DNA of 64,000 nucleotides. It comes from Jiella avicenniae (GTDB taxonomy: Bacteria > Pseudomonadota > Alphaproteobacteria > Rhizobiales > Rhizobiaceae). The stretch spans positions 1 through 64,000 of the forward strand of contig NZ_JAJUWU010000010.1 of NCBI RefSeq assembly GCF_021390325.1, read 5' to 3'. Each line of letters begins with the position of its first letter. Within the stretch, counting starts at the first letter, position 1. A model generated the notes under the pieces. It worked only from the letters and a program-made list of their open reading frames with translations. It had not been told where the DNA came from and ran no database searches. Positions 53,909-62,536 of the stretch are shown here, in pieces. The position numbers were made by a program, and so were the translations under genes.

Positions 53909-55192
53909 TTATATCTTGTCACGCAGGGAAAACCACGTCATCGCAAGGAACAGAAGGGGCGCCCGAAGGCGGCTTCCGCCGGGAAACGACGGGATGTCCA
54001 GGGCCTCGAACTCCGCCAGGCGGTCGCGATTGCCGACGATTCGCTCGGCGTAGAGACGACCGGCGAAGTTCGCCAGCATGACGCCATGGCCGGAAAAGCC
54101 GCCGATGGTGGTCACGCCCGGCGAGAGCGTGCGCACGAAGGGCAGTCGCTGCATGGTGATGCCGACGGAACCGCCCCAGGCGTGGGTGAGGCGGACGCCC
54201 TTCAGATGCGGATACACCTCGGCGATCTGCTTGCGGATGTGGCGGGTGATGTCGCCGGCCTCCGACGTATAGGCCTCGCGACCACCGAAGAGCAGCCGGT
54301 TGTCGACGCTTTTCCTGAAATAGCGCACGACGAAGCGCGAGTCGTCGCAGGCCTCGCCGCCCGGCAGCACGCCGGCGCTGTCCGGCAGCGGCTCGGTCGC
54401 CCCGATGAAGGAGCCGATCGGCATGACATGGGCGTCGATCGCCTTGTCGAGCCCCGGCCCGTAGGCGTTCACCGCATAGAGGATCCGCTCGGCACGGATC
54501 TCGCCGCGTGCCGTGGCCGCGACGGTCCGGCCGTTCTCGCGCCGGGTCGAGAGGATCTTCGTCTCCTCGAAGATCCTCGCGCCGCTCGCGGTCGCGACAT
54601 GGGCGAGGCCGACGAGAAGTTTCAGCGGATTGACGTGGCCCGTGCCCCCGTCGCGGATGCCGCCGAAATATCGGCGCGAGCCGAGCCGTTCGGCGGTCTC
54701 GCCAGCGTCCATGAAAGCGACGCTCCGGTAGCCGTAGCGGGCCTTCAGCGCTTCGACCTGACCGCGATATTCGGGAACATAGGAGCGCTTGTGGACGACC
54801 GAGAGCTGGCCCATGCGCAGGTCGGCGTCGATGCCGTTGGCGGCGATGAACTCGAAGAGATGGGCCTTGGCCTCTTCGGCGAGATCGAACAGCGCCTTGG
54901 ACCGTTCGAAGCCGTAGAGCGCCTCGACTTCCCCCGGCCAGATGCGTTGGCCGGTGCCCATCTGCCCGCCATTGCGGCCCGAAGCGCCGTCGCCGAGGCG
55001 ATGCGCCTCGACCAGCGTGACGTCGACGCCGGCGCGGGCGAGATGGATGGCGGCGGAGAGGCCCGTGAAGCCGCCGCCGACGACGAGGACGTCGGTCTCG
55101 ACGCGCTGGTCGAGGCGGGGATGGCGCGGGCGCTCGACCGTGTCCTGATAGTAGGAGCGGCCGGGGGCGATCGGCGAGACGTAGCTGTCCAT
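53909..55192 (-). CDS. FAD-dependent oxidoreductase, gamma-glutamylputrescine oxidase-like
   Basis: This 427-residue D-amino-acid-oxidase-fold flavoprotein has the N-terminal tail SYYQDTVERPRHPRLDQRVE, the FAD motif VLVVGGGFTGLSAAIHLARA and GDGASGRNGGQMGTGQRIWP. The C-terminal THAWGGSVGITMQRLPFV leads to GGFSGHGVMLANFAG. This matches PuuB-type enzymes that oxidise gamma-glutamyl-putrescine with oxygen. The gene starts 23 bases after a PuuA-like glutamine synthetase gene, which would make its substrate. ATG 55192 is preferred, although one eight codons upstream is open. Confidence 0.9.
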   Translation of the reverse strand: MDSYVSPIAPGRSYYQDTVERPRHPRLDQRVETDVLVVGGGFTGLSAAIHLARAGVDVTLVEAHRLGDGASGRNGGQMGTGQRIWPGEVEALYGFERSKALFDLAEEAKAHLFEFIAANGIDADLRMGQLSVVHKRSYVPEYRGQVEALKARYGYRSVAFMDAGETAERLGSRRYFGGIRDGGTGHVNPLKLLVGLAHVATASGARIFEETKILSTRRENGRTVAATARGEIRAERILYAVNAYGPGLDKAIDAHVMPIGSFIGATEPLPDSAGVLPGGEACDDSRFVVRYFRKSVDNRLLFGGREAYTSEAGDITRHIRKQIAEVYPHLKGVRLTHAWGGSVGITMQRLPFVRTLSPGVTTIGGFSGHGVMLANFAGRLYAERIVGNRDRLAEFEALDIPSFPGGSRLRAPLLFLAMTWFSLRDKI

Positions 55193-55215
55193 GGCGTCGG
55201 ACCTTTCGCGCGGCA

Positions 55216-56757
55216 TCAGACCTGCAGGAGCAGGAATTCGCGCTCCCAGGGGCTGATCACCTGCATGAAGGTCTCGTGCTCGCCGCGCTTGACGCCGGCA
55301 TAGGTGGCGACGAATTCCCGGCTGAACACGTCCTTGAAGTGGTCCTCCGCCTCGAAGGCCGCCACCGCTTCGAGCAGGCCGCGGGGAAGCGCGATTTCGC
55401 CGTCCTCGTTGACGGTGAGATCGGTCGGCTCGCCCGGCGCGATGGCGCCGACCATGCCGAGATAGCCGCAGGCGAGCGAGGCGGCGATGGCGAGATAGGG
55501 GTTGGCGTCGGAGGAGGGCAGGCGGTTCTCGACCCGCCGCCCGGCCGGATCGGAATTCGGCACGCGAAAAGCCGTGGTGCGGTTGTCGAAGCCCCAGGCG
55601 GTGTTGGTCGGCGCGCCCATGCCGTAGGTCAGCCGGCGATAGGAATTGACGTAGGGCGCCATCATCAGGATCGACTTCGGCACGTAATGCTGCATGCCGC
55701 CGAGGAAGTGGTGGAAGAGGTCGGAGGCCGTGCCGTCCTCGTTCGAGAAGACGTTCCGGCCGGTCGCCGTGTCGACCACCGACTGGTGGATGTGCATCGC
55801 GGAGCCCGGCTGACCCTGGATGGGCTTGGCCATGAAGGTCGCGTAGATGTCCTGGCCGAGCGCCGCCTCGCGGATTGTGCGCTTGAACATGAAGACCTGA
55901 TCGGCGAGTTCCAGCGGGTTGCCGTGGCGCAGATTGATCTCGAGCTGCGCGGCCCCTTCCTCGTGGATCAGCGTGTCGATCTCGAGCCCCTGGGCGTCGG
56001 AAAAGTCGTAGATGTCGTCGATTAGCTCGTCGAACTCGTTGACGCCGCCGATGGAATAGGACTGGCCGGACTGGATCTGCCGACCGGAGCGGCCGATCGG
56101 CGGCACCAGCGGATAGTCGGGATCGACGTTCTTGGAGACGAGGTAGAATTCGATCTCCGGCGCGACCACCGGCTTCCAGCCCTTGTTCTCGTAGAGCGCC
56201 AGGACGCGCCTGAGGACGTTGCGCGGCGTATAGCCGACGGCGCTGCCCGAATGATCGACAAGATCGCAGATCACCTGGGCGGTCGGATCGTTCTCCCAGG
56301 GAACCAGCGACAACGTCGAAAGGTCCGGCACAAGCTTCAGGTCGCCGTCGTTGGGCGAATAGCGGAACTCGCCGCTCTCTTCCGGATATTCGCCGGAGAT
56401 CGTGTGCATGAACAGCGCCGACGGCAGCGCCAGCGAGGTGTTGGCGGTGAACTTCTTCGCCGGCATCATCTTGCCGCGGGCGACGCCCGCGAGATCCGGC
56501 GTGATGCACTCCAGATCGTCGATGCCTCTCAGTTGCAGCCATTCGCGCGCCTCATCCATGGAGCGGACGCCGCGCTTGGATTCCAGAAAGGCGCGGGTCT
56601 CCTCCGGCGAGAGCTTCAGATGGGCGAGATCCCGCTTGACCGGCATGGGAGCGCCCTTGATCGGGCTCGCCTCGTTGCCGCCGGAGGACCGGCGCTTGGA
56701 ATCGATCCGCTCCGGCGTCCTGGGGCGCGAGGAACTCGGCTTCTTGGTGCTGGACAT
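55216..56757 (-). CDS. glutamine synthetase-family gamma-glutamylpolyamine synthetase (PuuA-like)
   Basis: The 513-residue product is a glutamine synthetase-fold ligase. The ATP/metal motifs include PVVAPEIEFYLVSKN, IHEEGAAQLEINLRHGNPL, GSAMHIHQSV and the C-terminal ENRLPSSDANPYLAIAASLA. The pairing with a PuuB-like oxidase suggests glutamylation of putrescine or another amine rather than ammonia assimilation. An N-terminal Lys/Ser/Arg-rich extension of about 35 residues precedes the catalytic fold. The start is set at ATG 56757; ATG 56646 would remove the extension. Confidence 0.9.
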   Translation of the reverse strand: MSSTKKPSSSRPRTPERIDSKRRSSGGNEASPIKGAPMPVKRDLAHLKLSPEETRAFLESKRGVRSMDEAREWLQLRGIDDLECITPDLAGVARGKMMPAKKFTANTSLALPSALFMHTISGEYPEESGEFRYSPNDGDLKLVPDLSTLSLVPWENDPTAQVICDLVDHSGSAVGYTPRNVLRRVLALYENKGWKPVVAPEIEFYLVSKNVDPDYPLVPPIGRSGRQIQSGQSYSIGGVNEFDELIDDIYDFSDAQGLEIDTLIHEEGAAQLEINLRHGNPLELADQVFMFKRTIREAALGQDIYATFMAKPIQGQPGSAMHIHQSVVDTATGRNVFSNEDGTASDLFHHFLGGMQHYVPKSILMMAPYVNSYRRLTYGMGAPTNTAWGFDNRTTAFRVPNSDPAGRRVENRLPSSDANPYLAIAASLACGYLGMVGAIAPGEPTDLTVNEDGEIALPRGLLEAVAAFEAEDHFKDVFSREFVATYAGVKRGEHETFMQVISPWEREFLLLQV

Positions 56758-56908
56758 GAATGCCTGTCTTGAGGGCCTGAGGGGCTTCTCCCAAGGATAC
56801 AGGCTGGAAAGGGGTGAGGGAAGGGTGATCGGCAGGCCGAGGCGGCCGGCGCAACGCGCCGCCCGCTTCAAATCCGTCCGAATGCCCCTCCGGCGAGAAG
56901 CGCCGCGA

Positions 56909-57133
56909 TCAGGATTCGTGCGCGTCCGGCCGGCCGAGCGTCGCAGCGCGGCGGGCATCCGCCATCATGCCGGAATGCGACGCGCCGTCGCCTTTCGGGG
57001 CGGCGTTCTGGGCGGCCTGCCAGCCGGTCATCCAGTCCGAGCGCAGATCCGAGCCGACCGGATATTCGCAGGACGACATCGGGTGATTGTTGACGAAGGC
57101 CAGTCGGCCCTGTTCGCGCGCATCGGTCGTCAT
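56909..57133 (-). CDS. Rmf/CrpP-like small protein
   Basis: This 74-residue protein reads REQGRLAFVNNHPMSSCEYP and then VGSDLRSDWMTGWQAAQ. The pattern A/G-x-x-A...NxxxxxxYPxG...W-x-x-G-W recalls the ribosome modulation factor and CrpP family. Whether it binds ribosomes is not known. It precedes the PuuA-like gene on the same strand with a 151-base gap. ATG 57133 has GGGAGAAG upstream. Confidence 0.75.
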   Translation of the reverse strand: MTTDAREQGRLAFVNNHPMSSCEYPVGSDLRSDWMTGWQAAQNAAPKGDGASHSGMMADARRAATLGRPDAHES

Positions 57134-57526
57134 GTCTCTTCTCCCTTTTGTCCGATTGACGAGTCTTTTTTCATCGAGGAAAGCTTAGAGTTGAGCAATT
57201 GCGGCCATATTCGCGATAAGCGCGAAGCGCCTGCTTTGTCGTTGCCTCTGTGTCGTTGCCTCTGTGCCTCCGTAAAAAGAATGTGGGGCCGCATTCGGGG
57301 ACAATTCAACCAAATCGAGCAAATTTGATAGGAATTCATGACGATAGGCTCAAGACTGGCTTTTGGCGGGCTCGTCGGGCTCAATAATTGCAATGCGGCG
57401 ACGATTTGCGAGACCGTAAATTTTCGTATCCCGGCCCCTTTGCTAAATGATTTTCCAATTGAACATTAATTTACGCAGCGTTATGATCCGGTTGTAAGCC
57501 GATGCCTATGCGCTATAGGAGTGAAA
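57134..57526. other. divergent promoter region with a 14-bp tandem repeat
   Basis: No gene is recognised in this 393-base stretch between the Rmf-like gene and the binding-protein gene. TGTCGTTGCCTCTG occurs twice in tandem at 57237-57250 and 57251-57264. The section 57300-57510 is AT-richer and should hold the promoter of the downstream gene. Confidence 0.45.
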
Positions 57527-58681
57527 ATGAAGCGAATTTTGATTTTCGTCTTCGTTGCAAGCATTTCAAGCGCTTTTTCTGCCCGCGCGGACATCACGAT
57601 TGGCGTCGCCGGCCCGATGACCGGCCAGTATGCGAGCTTCGGCGAGCAGTTGAGGATCGGTGCGGAGCAGGCAGTCAAGGACATCAACGAGAAGGGCGGC
57701 GTCAACGGCGAGATGCTGAAGCTCTCGGTCGGCGACGATGCCTGCGATCCGAAGCAGGCGGTCGCCGTCGCCAACAACTTCGCTTCAGAGGGCGTCTCCT
57801 TCGTCGCCGGCCACTTCTGCTCGGGCTCGTCGATCCCGGCCAGCCAGGTCTATGCCAACGAGCAGATCGTCGAGATCTCGCCGGCCTCGACCAATCCGGC
57901 TTTCACTGATAATCGTCCTGGGCCGGGAATTTACCGAGTTGTCGGCCGCGACGACCAGCAGGGCGAGGTCGCCGGCGCCTACATCTACAAGAACTTCCCG
58001 GACGCCAAGGTCGCGATCATCAACGACAAGACGGCCTATGGTAAGGGCCTCGCCGATCAGACCCAGAAGTACTACGAGGAAGCCGGCGGCAAGCCGGTCC
58101 TGACCGAGGCCTACACGGCCGGCGAAAAGGACTACACCTCGCTCGTCACCAAGATGAAGCAGGCGGGCGTCACCCTCGTCTATATCGGCGGCTACCACAC
58201 CGAAGCCGGCCTGATGGCGCGCCAGATGCGCGAGCAGGGCATGGACACGACGATCATGTCCGGCGACGCGCTGGTCACCGACGAATACTGGGCGATCACC
58301 GGCGACGCCGGCGAAGGCACCTTGATGACCTTCTCGCCCGACCCACGCAAGAACGAGGCGGCCAAGCCGGTCGTCGACGCACTCGAGGCCGAGGGCAAGA
58401 CCGCCGAGGGTTACGTCCTCTACACCTACGCCGCGATCCAGGCCTGGGCCGACGCCGTCAACGAGGCCGGCTCGACCGATTTCGACCCGGTCGTCAAGGC
58501 GCTCGACGAAGGCACCTTCGACACCGTGATCGGCGACCTCTCCTTCGACGACAAGGGCGACGTCACGCTGCCCGGCTACGTCGTCTACGAGTGGAAGGAC
58601 GGCAAGTACGACTACGTGAACATGTCGGACCCGCAATTTTGTTGCCCGGACGACTGTCTCGACAACGGCGCTTGCCGATAG
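57527..58681 (+). CDS. branched-chain amino acid-type ABC substrate-binding protein
   Basis: This 384-residue periplasmic-binding-fold type I protein has a signal peptide MKRILIFVFVASISSAFSARA, then ITIGVAGPMTGQYASFGEQL, VKDINEKGGVNGEMLKL and VGRDDQQGEVAGAYIYKNF. LivK-type proteins bind amino acids, amides or short aliphatic acids. No permease or ATPase genes are adjacent, so it is an orphan here. The C-terminus, PQFCCPDDCLDNGACR, is unusually rich in cysteine. ATG 57527 follows AGGAG at 57517-57521. It could deliver an amine or amino acid related to the polyamine genes, but this is speculative. Confidence 0.88.
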   Translation: MKRILIFVFVASISSAFSARADITIGVAGPMTGQYASFGEQLRIGAEQAVKDINEKGGVNGEMLKLSVGDDACDPKQAVAVANNFASEGVSFVAGHFCSGSSIPASQVYANEQIVEISPASTNPAFTDNRPGPGIYRVVGRDDQQGEVAGAYIYKNFPDAKVAIINDKTAYGKGLADQTQKYYEEAGGKPVLTEAYTAGEKDYTSLVTKMKQAGVTLVYIGGYHTEAGLMARQMREQGMDTTIMSGDALVTDEYWAITGDAGEGTLMTFSPDPRKNEAAKPVVDALEAEGKTAEGYVLYTYAAIQAWADAVNEAGSTDFDPVVKALDEGTFDTVIGDLSFDDKGDVTLPGYVVYEWKDGKYDYVNMSDPQFCCPDDCLDNGACR

Positions 58682-58691
58682 GAGGGGGTGT

Positions 58692-59324
58692 GTGAATACA
58701 AATTCCGACCTGAAAAGTATCAGAAAGGGAGGGTTCATAAAAAAGGAAAAATCTTGGATTCACATTATAATAAATAACAAAGAAATAATACAAACCACAA
58801 TTTCGACCATAGGCATTATTGTTGTAATATTAGGGGCAATATCGACCGCAAATCGTTTTACAATTTCAAACTATATAGAATTCATCGAAAAAAATCTGAA
58901 AGAAGAAATCTCAAGAGAATTGATTAGAACAGATTTTCGGAGAAGATTGCTGTTGGGGACCATAAATCGCAAGGAGACGCTAGATTTTCTAGAGAAAAAT
59001 GTCTCACCAATTTCAAATATTGGAAAAAGAAAAAAAGATATCCATAACAACACACCAGAAATACTATTTTTGGAGGAGAACAAAGATATATTCAACAATA
59101 TTATAGAGACATCGTCATCTTTCACGATGCTTTCAAAATGTATGGAAATGGGTGGATGTAGGGATGTGTCGTATTGCAGCTTATATGAATATCGATACCG
59201 CTCTTTTATGAATAACTACTCTCAAATGATTATAAAGGTTTCTAAAGAATATTACATGAAGCCTATTGAGGCATCTTATTTGATGTCGTATTGCAATATA
59301 GAAAATAAATGGGGTATATATTAA
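58692..59324 (+). CDS. AT-rich orphan gene with one membrane helix
   Basis: The 210-residue product is not recognised. It has a Lys-rich N-terminus, one hydrophobic helix at about 36-53 (IISTIGIIVVILGAIST-like composition) and then a polar, Asn/Ile/Lys-rich body with cysteines in SKCMEMGGCRDVSYCS and SYCNIEN. It would be an inner-membrane protein with a soluble domain. The DNA is strikingly AT-rich against a genome that is otherwise well above 60% GC, a strong sign of recent transfer. The GTG start uses GGAGGGGG, which abuts the upstream stop, so it is translated with that gene's message. Confidence 0.65.
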   Translation: MNTNSDLKSIRKGGFIKKEKSWIHIIINNKEIIQTTISTIGIIVVILGAISTANRFTISNYIEFIEKNLKEEISRELIRTDFRRRLLLGTINRKETLDFLEKNVSPISNIGKRKKDIHNNTPEILFLEENKDIFNNIIETSSSFTMLSKCMEMGGCRDVSYCSLYEYRYRSFMNNYSQMIIKVSKEYYMKPIEASYLMSYCNIENKWGIY

Positions 59325-59331
59325 ATTAATA

Positions 59332-59354
59332 AAAAAATTTTGTTTTAATTTTTT
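59332..59354 (+). terminator. AT-rich terminator-like repeat
   Basis: AAAAAATT (59332-59339) and AATTTTTT (59347-59354) can pair around TTGTTTT, eight bases after the stop of the AT-rich gene. The stem has no G-C pairs, so it is a weak structure. It fits the composition of the inserted segment. Confidence 0.35.
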
Positions 59355-59524
59355 GTTCCGATAATTGGTTTATTTAGAAATATGTAGATAGTCGCAATTC
59401 TATGTGGAGGTGTGCAAAAACAATATTCGACGGGCGGCAAAGTCAGCCGACCTCGTAATTTTTTTATCAGCGACGAAGCCTTAAGAAGGCGGAGCAGGTC
59501 GTGTCCCAATTCACGGCGTCTGAT

Positions 59525-60574
59525 CTACCGAAGGAAGCTCGCGAACCGCTCCACGTCCGCTTCCGGCGTCGACCAGCTGGTGACGAGGCGGACGAGCGTT
59601 TCGCCCTCGGCGACGAGATCCGGCATCGAATGGGGCGGATTCCATTCGTAGAAGACGGCGCCCGCCGCCTGCATCCGTGTCGCCAGATCCTTCGGCAGGA
59701 TGGCGAAGACCTCGTTGCTGCGGGTCGGCCAGGCCTCGCGCGCCGCGTTGGACGCGGAAAGCGCTGCGCGCAGGCGGTCGGCCATCCGGTTGGCGTGGCC
59801 GGCCATGTCGAGCCACAGGCCGGCCTCGAAATAGGCCATGAATTGCGCCGCGACGAAGCGCGTCTTGGAAAAGAGCTGCGCGCCGCGCTTGCGGATGTAG
59901 GGAAACTGGGTCGCCTTTTCGGGATCGAAGACGACGATCGCCTCGGCGCACCAGCAGCCGTTCTTGGTGGCGCCGAAGGAGAGGATGTCGACGCCGAGTT
60001 TCCACGTCATTTCGGCCGGCGAGAGCCCGGTCGCGACGAGGCCGTTGGCAAAGCGTGCCCCGTCCATGTGCAGCGTCAGGCCGCGCTCGTGGGCGATGCC
60101 GGCGATCACTTCGATCTCGTCCGCGCCGTAGAGCGTACCGGCCTCGCCCGGCTGCGAGATCGAGACCGCCATCGGCTGTCCGGCATGGACGTGCCCCGGC
60201 TTGAAGCGGGCGATCTCGCGCCTGAGGTTCGCCGGGTCGATCAGGCCGTTCGGCCCGTCGACCGGGGCCATGCGGGCGCCATGGGTGAAGAATTCCGGCG
60301 CGCCGCACTCGTCCTCGACGACATGCGCCTCGCGATGGCAGAGGACGACGCCGCCCGGCCGGTTGACCGAGGCGAGCGCCAGCGAGTTCGCCGCCGTTCC
60401 GGTGCCGACGAAGAACACCGCCACCTCGCGCTCGAAGATCTCGTCGAAGCGCTTTTCGACCGCCTTGTCGAGGTCGCTGGTGCCGTAGGCGCTGGCCATG
60501 CCTTCGCCGTGGCGGGCGAGGGCTTCGTTGATGGCGGGGTGGGCGCCGGACCAGTTGTCGGATGCGAAGATCAT
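59525..60574 (-). CDS. low-specificity L-threonine aldolase
   Basis: This 349-residue fold-type I PLP enzyme cleaves L-threonine or L-allo-threonine to glycine and acetaldehyde. Evidence includes VAVFFVGTGTAANSLALASV, the Asp in LTLHMDGARFANGL and the PLP-lysine segment SFGATKNGCWCAEAIV. It resembles LtaE/GLY1-type aldolases, including beta-eliminating relatives. Transcription is toward the AT-rich island. The start ATG at 60574 begins MIFASDNWSGAHPAINEALA, typical of the family. Confidence 0.92.
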   Translation of the reverse strand: MIFASDNWSGAHPAINEALARHGEGMASAYGTSDLDKAVEKRFDEIFEREVAVFFVGTGTAANSLALASVNRPGGVVLCHREAHVVEDECGAPEFFTHGARMAPVDGPNGLIDPANLRREIARFKPGHVHAGQPMAVSISQPGEAGTLYGADEIEVIAGIAHERGLTLHMDGARFANGLVATGLSPAEMTWKLGVDILSFGATKNGCWCAEAIVVFDPEKATQFPYIRKRGAQLFSKTRFVAAQFMAYFEAGLWLDMAGHANRMADRLRAALSASNAAREAWPTRSNEVFAILPKDLATRMQAAGAVFYEWNPPHSMPDLVAEGETLVRLVTSWSTPEADVERFASFLR

Positions 60575-60700
60575 GGGCGAGGCGTATATTGCGTCGCGAA
60601 AAAGCGCAAGACGACGGCTCTAGCGCTGCTCGGGCCATCCCGTTCAGGGCTTCGATCGGGCCTGGAGGCCGGCGCCCCGTGAGCCGCATCGTCCCGAATT

Positions 60701-60737
60701 CATGGCGGAGCCGCCGGCGGGCGGCGGCTCCGCCATG
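60701..60737 (-). terminator. 15-bp hairpin after the Met-rich gene
   Basis: CATGGCGGAGCCGCC and GGCGGCTCCGCCATG pair perfectly around seven bases, two bases beyond the stop codon of the minus-strand gene. No T-run follows on that strand. It likely ends or protects that transcript. Confidence 0.5.
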
Positions 60738-60739
60738 GC

Positions 60740-61153
60740 TCATTTGGCGATCTTCTCGCATTCCTGCATGGTGGCGGAGGCGGTCGCCTCCATCATCATC
60801 GTCTTGCCGTCCTCGCCGGTCATGAACAGCATGCAGTGCTCGACCGGCTTGCCGTGCTTCATCATGTTGGCCATCATCGCGTCGTCCGACGATGACGTCG
60901 TGCCCATGTGGCCGTCCGGCATGACGGCCATGACCTGGCCCGACTTCATCATCGTCATCATGTCGCCTTCCATCGCCATGGCGTCGGACTTCATGCCGTC
61001 GGGCGACATGGAATCCGAGTGCATCGCGTCCGAAGACATCGAATCCGAGGACATCGCATCGGATTTCATCGTGTCGGATTTCATGGTGTCCTGGGCGAAA
61101 GCGGGAGCGGACAGCGCCGTCGCGGCGAGGGCGGCGAGAATGAACTTGCGCAT
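60740..61153 (-). CDS. secreted Met-rich protein with MxSDx repeats
   Basis: The 137-residue product has a clear signal peptide (MRKFILAALAATALSAPAFA). Residues 24-58 are seven tandem pentapeptides of the form M-(K/S/H)-(S/P)-D-(T/A/S/G), followed by a methionine-rich region (MMTMMKSGQVMAVMPDGH) and two more Met clusters around the single Cys in EHCMLFM. Methionine, histidine and aspartate together suggest periplasmic metal binding, perhaps copper; this is inference. I do not recognise a characterised family. GGAGAA precedes the ATG. Confidence 0.75.
   Translation of the reverse strand: MRKFILAALAATALSAPAFAQDTMKSDTMKSDAMSSDSMSSDAMHSDSMSPDGMKSDAMAMEGDMMTMMKSGQVMAVMPDGHMGTTSSSDDAMMANMMKHGKPVEHCMLFMTGEDGKTMMMEATASATMQECEKIAK
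60980..61084 (-). repeat. seven 15-bp coding repeats
   Basis: Seven consecutive 15-base units encode the MKSDT-like pentapeptides of the secreted protein. Third-position changes between units show they are not very recent copies, but in-frame gain or loss of units is possible. Confidence 0.85.
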
Positions 61154-61300
61154 GGTTGGTTCTCCGTTGCGAACGCGCAAATCGGCGTTCGCGACGGGCT
61201 TCGCGGCGCGCGAGCCGGCCGTTACCGGACCTGCGCGGCGGGACGATGAATTCCCCGTGAGGACGCCCGATCGCCGGGCGGGGAGGCCGTCGAAGCGACC

Positions 61301-62536
61301 TCAGTATTTGCTCAACTCCCACCGGGCGACCTGGCGACGATGGACCGCGTCCGGCCCGTCGACGAGGCGGAGCGTCCTCACATGGGTCCACATCCGCGCG
61401 AGCGGCGTGTCCTGCGAAATGCCGGTCGCCCCATGCAGCTGGATCGCCTGATCGACCACGTCGATGGCGACGCTCGGGGCGACGACCTTGATCGCCGAGA
61501 TCCATGGCGCCGCGGCCTTGGGATCGCCCTGGTCCATCATCCAGGCGGCCTTCAGGCACAGGAGGCGTGCCATCTCGATGTCCATCCGGGCCTTGGCGAC
61601 GACGTCGTAGTTCTCGCCGAGTTCGGCCAGCTTCTTGCCGAAGGCCTCGCGGGAAAGCGCCCGCCGGCAGAAGATCTCCAGGGCGAGTTCCGCCTGGCCG
61701 ATGGCCCGCATGCAATGATGGATGCGCCCCGGCCCGAGGCGCCCCTGGGCAACCTCGAATCCGCGGCCCTCGCCGAGAATCATCGCCGATTTCGGCACCC
61801 GGACGCCGGTAAAGCGGATGTGCATGTGGCCGTGCGGCGCGTCGTCGTCGCCGAAGACCTGCATGGCGCGCAGCACTTCGATCCCCGGCGTGTCGGCGGG
61901 AACGAGCAGCATGGAATGGCGACCATGCTTGGGACGGTCGTCGCCCCCGGTGCGCGCCATGACGATGTAGACGGCGCAGCGCGGATCGCCGGCGCCGGAC
62001 GCCCACCATTTCTCGCCGTCGAGCACGTAGTCGTCGCCGTCGGCGACGCAGCGTATGGAAATGTTGGTCGCGTCGGAGGAGGCGACGCCGGGCTCGGTCA
62101 TCAGATAGGCCGAGCGGATTTCGCCCTCGAGCAGGCGCGGCAGCCAGGGCGCCTTCTGCTCCTCGGTGCAGAAGCGCTCCAGCACCTCCATGTTGCCGGT
62201 GTCGGGCGCCGAGCAGTTGAAGGTCTCGGCGCCGAGATGCGCCTTGCCCATCTCCTCGGCGAGATAGGCATATTCGACCGTCGAAAGGCCGTAGCCGCGC
62301 GCCGAGGCGGTGAGCCAGAAGTTCCACAGGCCGCGGCTCTTCGCCGCCGCCTTCAGACCTTCCAGGATGTCGCGCTGGCGCTGCGTGTAGACGAAGCGGC
62401 CGTCCTTCGGCACCTCGGCGAGGAATTCCTCGCTCGCGGCAGCGATCTCGTCGCGCACCATGTCGCGGACCGCGGCGTGAATTGGCTTCAGCCGCTCCGA
62501 AAGGCCGAGATCCATTGCCTGTGGCGAAACCGTCAT
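61301..62536 (-). CDS. acyl-CoA dehydrogenase family protein
   Basis: This 411-residue flavoprotein of the ACAD10/11-like group has the FAD/substrate-loop segment AYLMTEPGVASSDATNISIR, LDGEKWWASGAGDPRC and the C-terminal QLHGATGISQDTPLARMWTH. It should oxidise an acyl-CoA to the enoyl-CoA; the substrate is unknown. The ATG at 62536 overlaps the stop of an upstream TetR gene by four bases, so the regulator and enzyme are co-translated. The frame is open far upstream, but the family N-terminus begins here. Confidence 0.88.
   Translation of the reverse strand: MTVSPQAMDLGLSERLKPIHAAVRDMVRDEIAAASEEFLAEVPKDGRFVYTQRQRDILEGLKAAAKSRGLWNFWLTASARGYGLSTVEYAYLAEEMGKAHLGAETFNCSAPDTGNMEVLERFCTEEQKAPWLPRLLEGEIRSAYLMTEPGVASSDATNISIRCVADGDDYVLDGEKWWASGAGDPRCAVYIVMARTGGDDRPKHGRHSMLLVPADTPGIEVLRAMQVFGDDDAPHGHMHIRFTGVRVPKSAMILGEGRGFEVAQGRLGPGRIHHCMRAIGQAELALEIFCRRALSREAFGKKLAELGENYDVVAKARMDIEMARLLCLKAAWMMDQGDPKAAAPWISAIKVVAPSVAIDVVDQAIQLHGATGISQDTPLARMWTHVRTLRLVDGPDAVHRRQVARWELSKY

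Noticed and set aside
53660-55303. 547-codon plus-strand frame opposite the PuuB-like gene
   Set aside because: It is antisense to a clear flavoprotein with intact FAD motifs; composition is that of a shadow frame.
57237-57264. Tandem 14-bp repeat considered as a CRISPR fragment
   Set aside because: Only two adjacent copies with no spacers and no cas genes anywhere in the window.
59501-60682. Plus-strand frame of 393 codons opposite threonine aldolase
   Set aside because: The PLP-enzyme motifs on the minus strand are unambiguous; the plus reading shows no domains.
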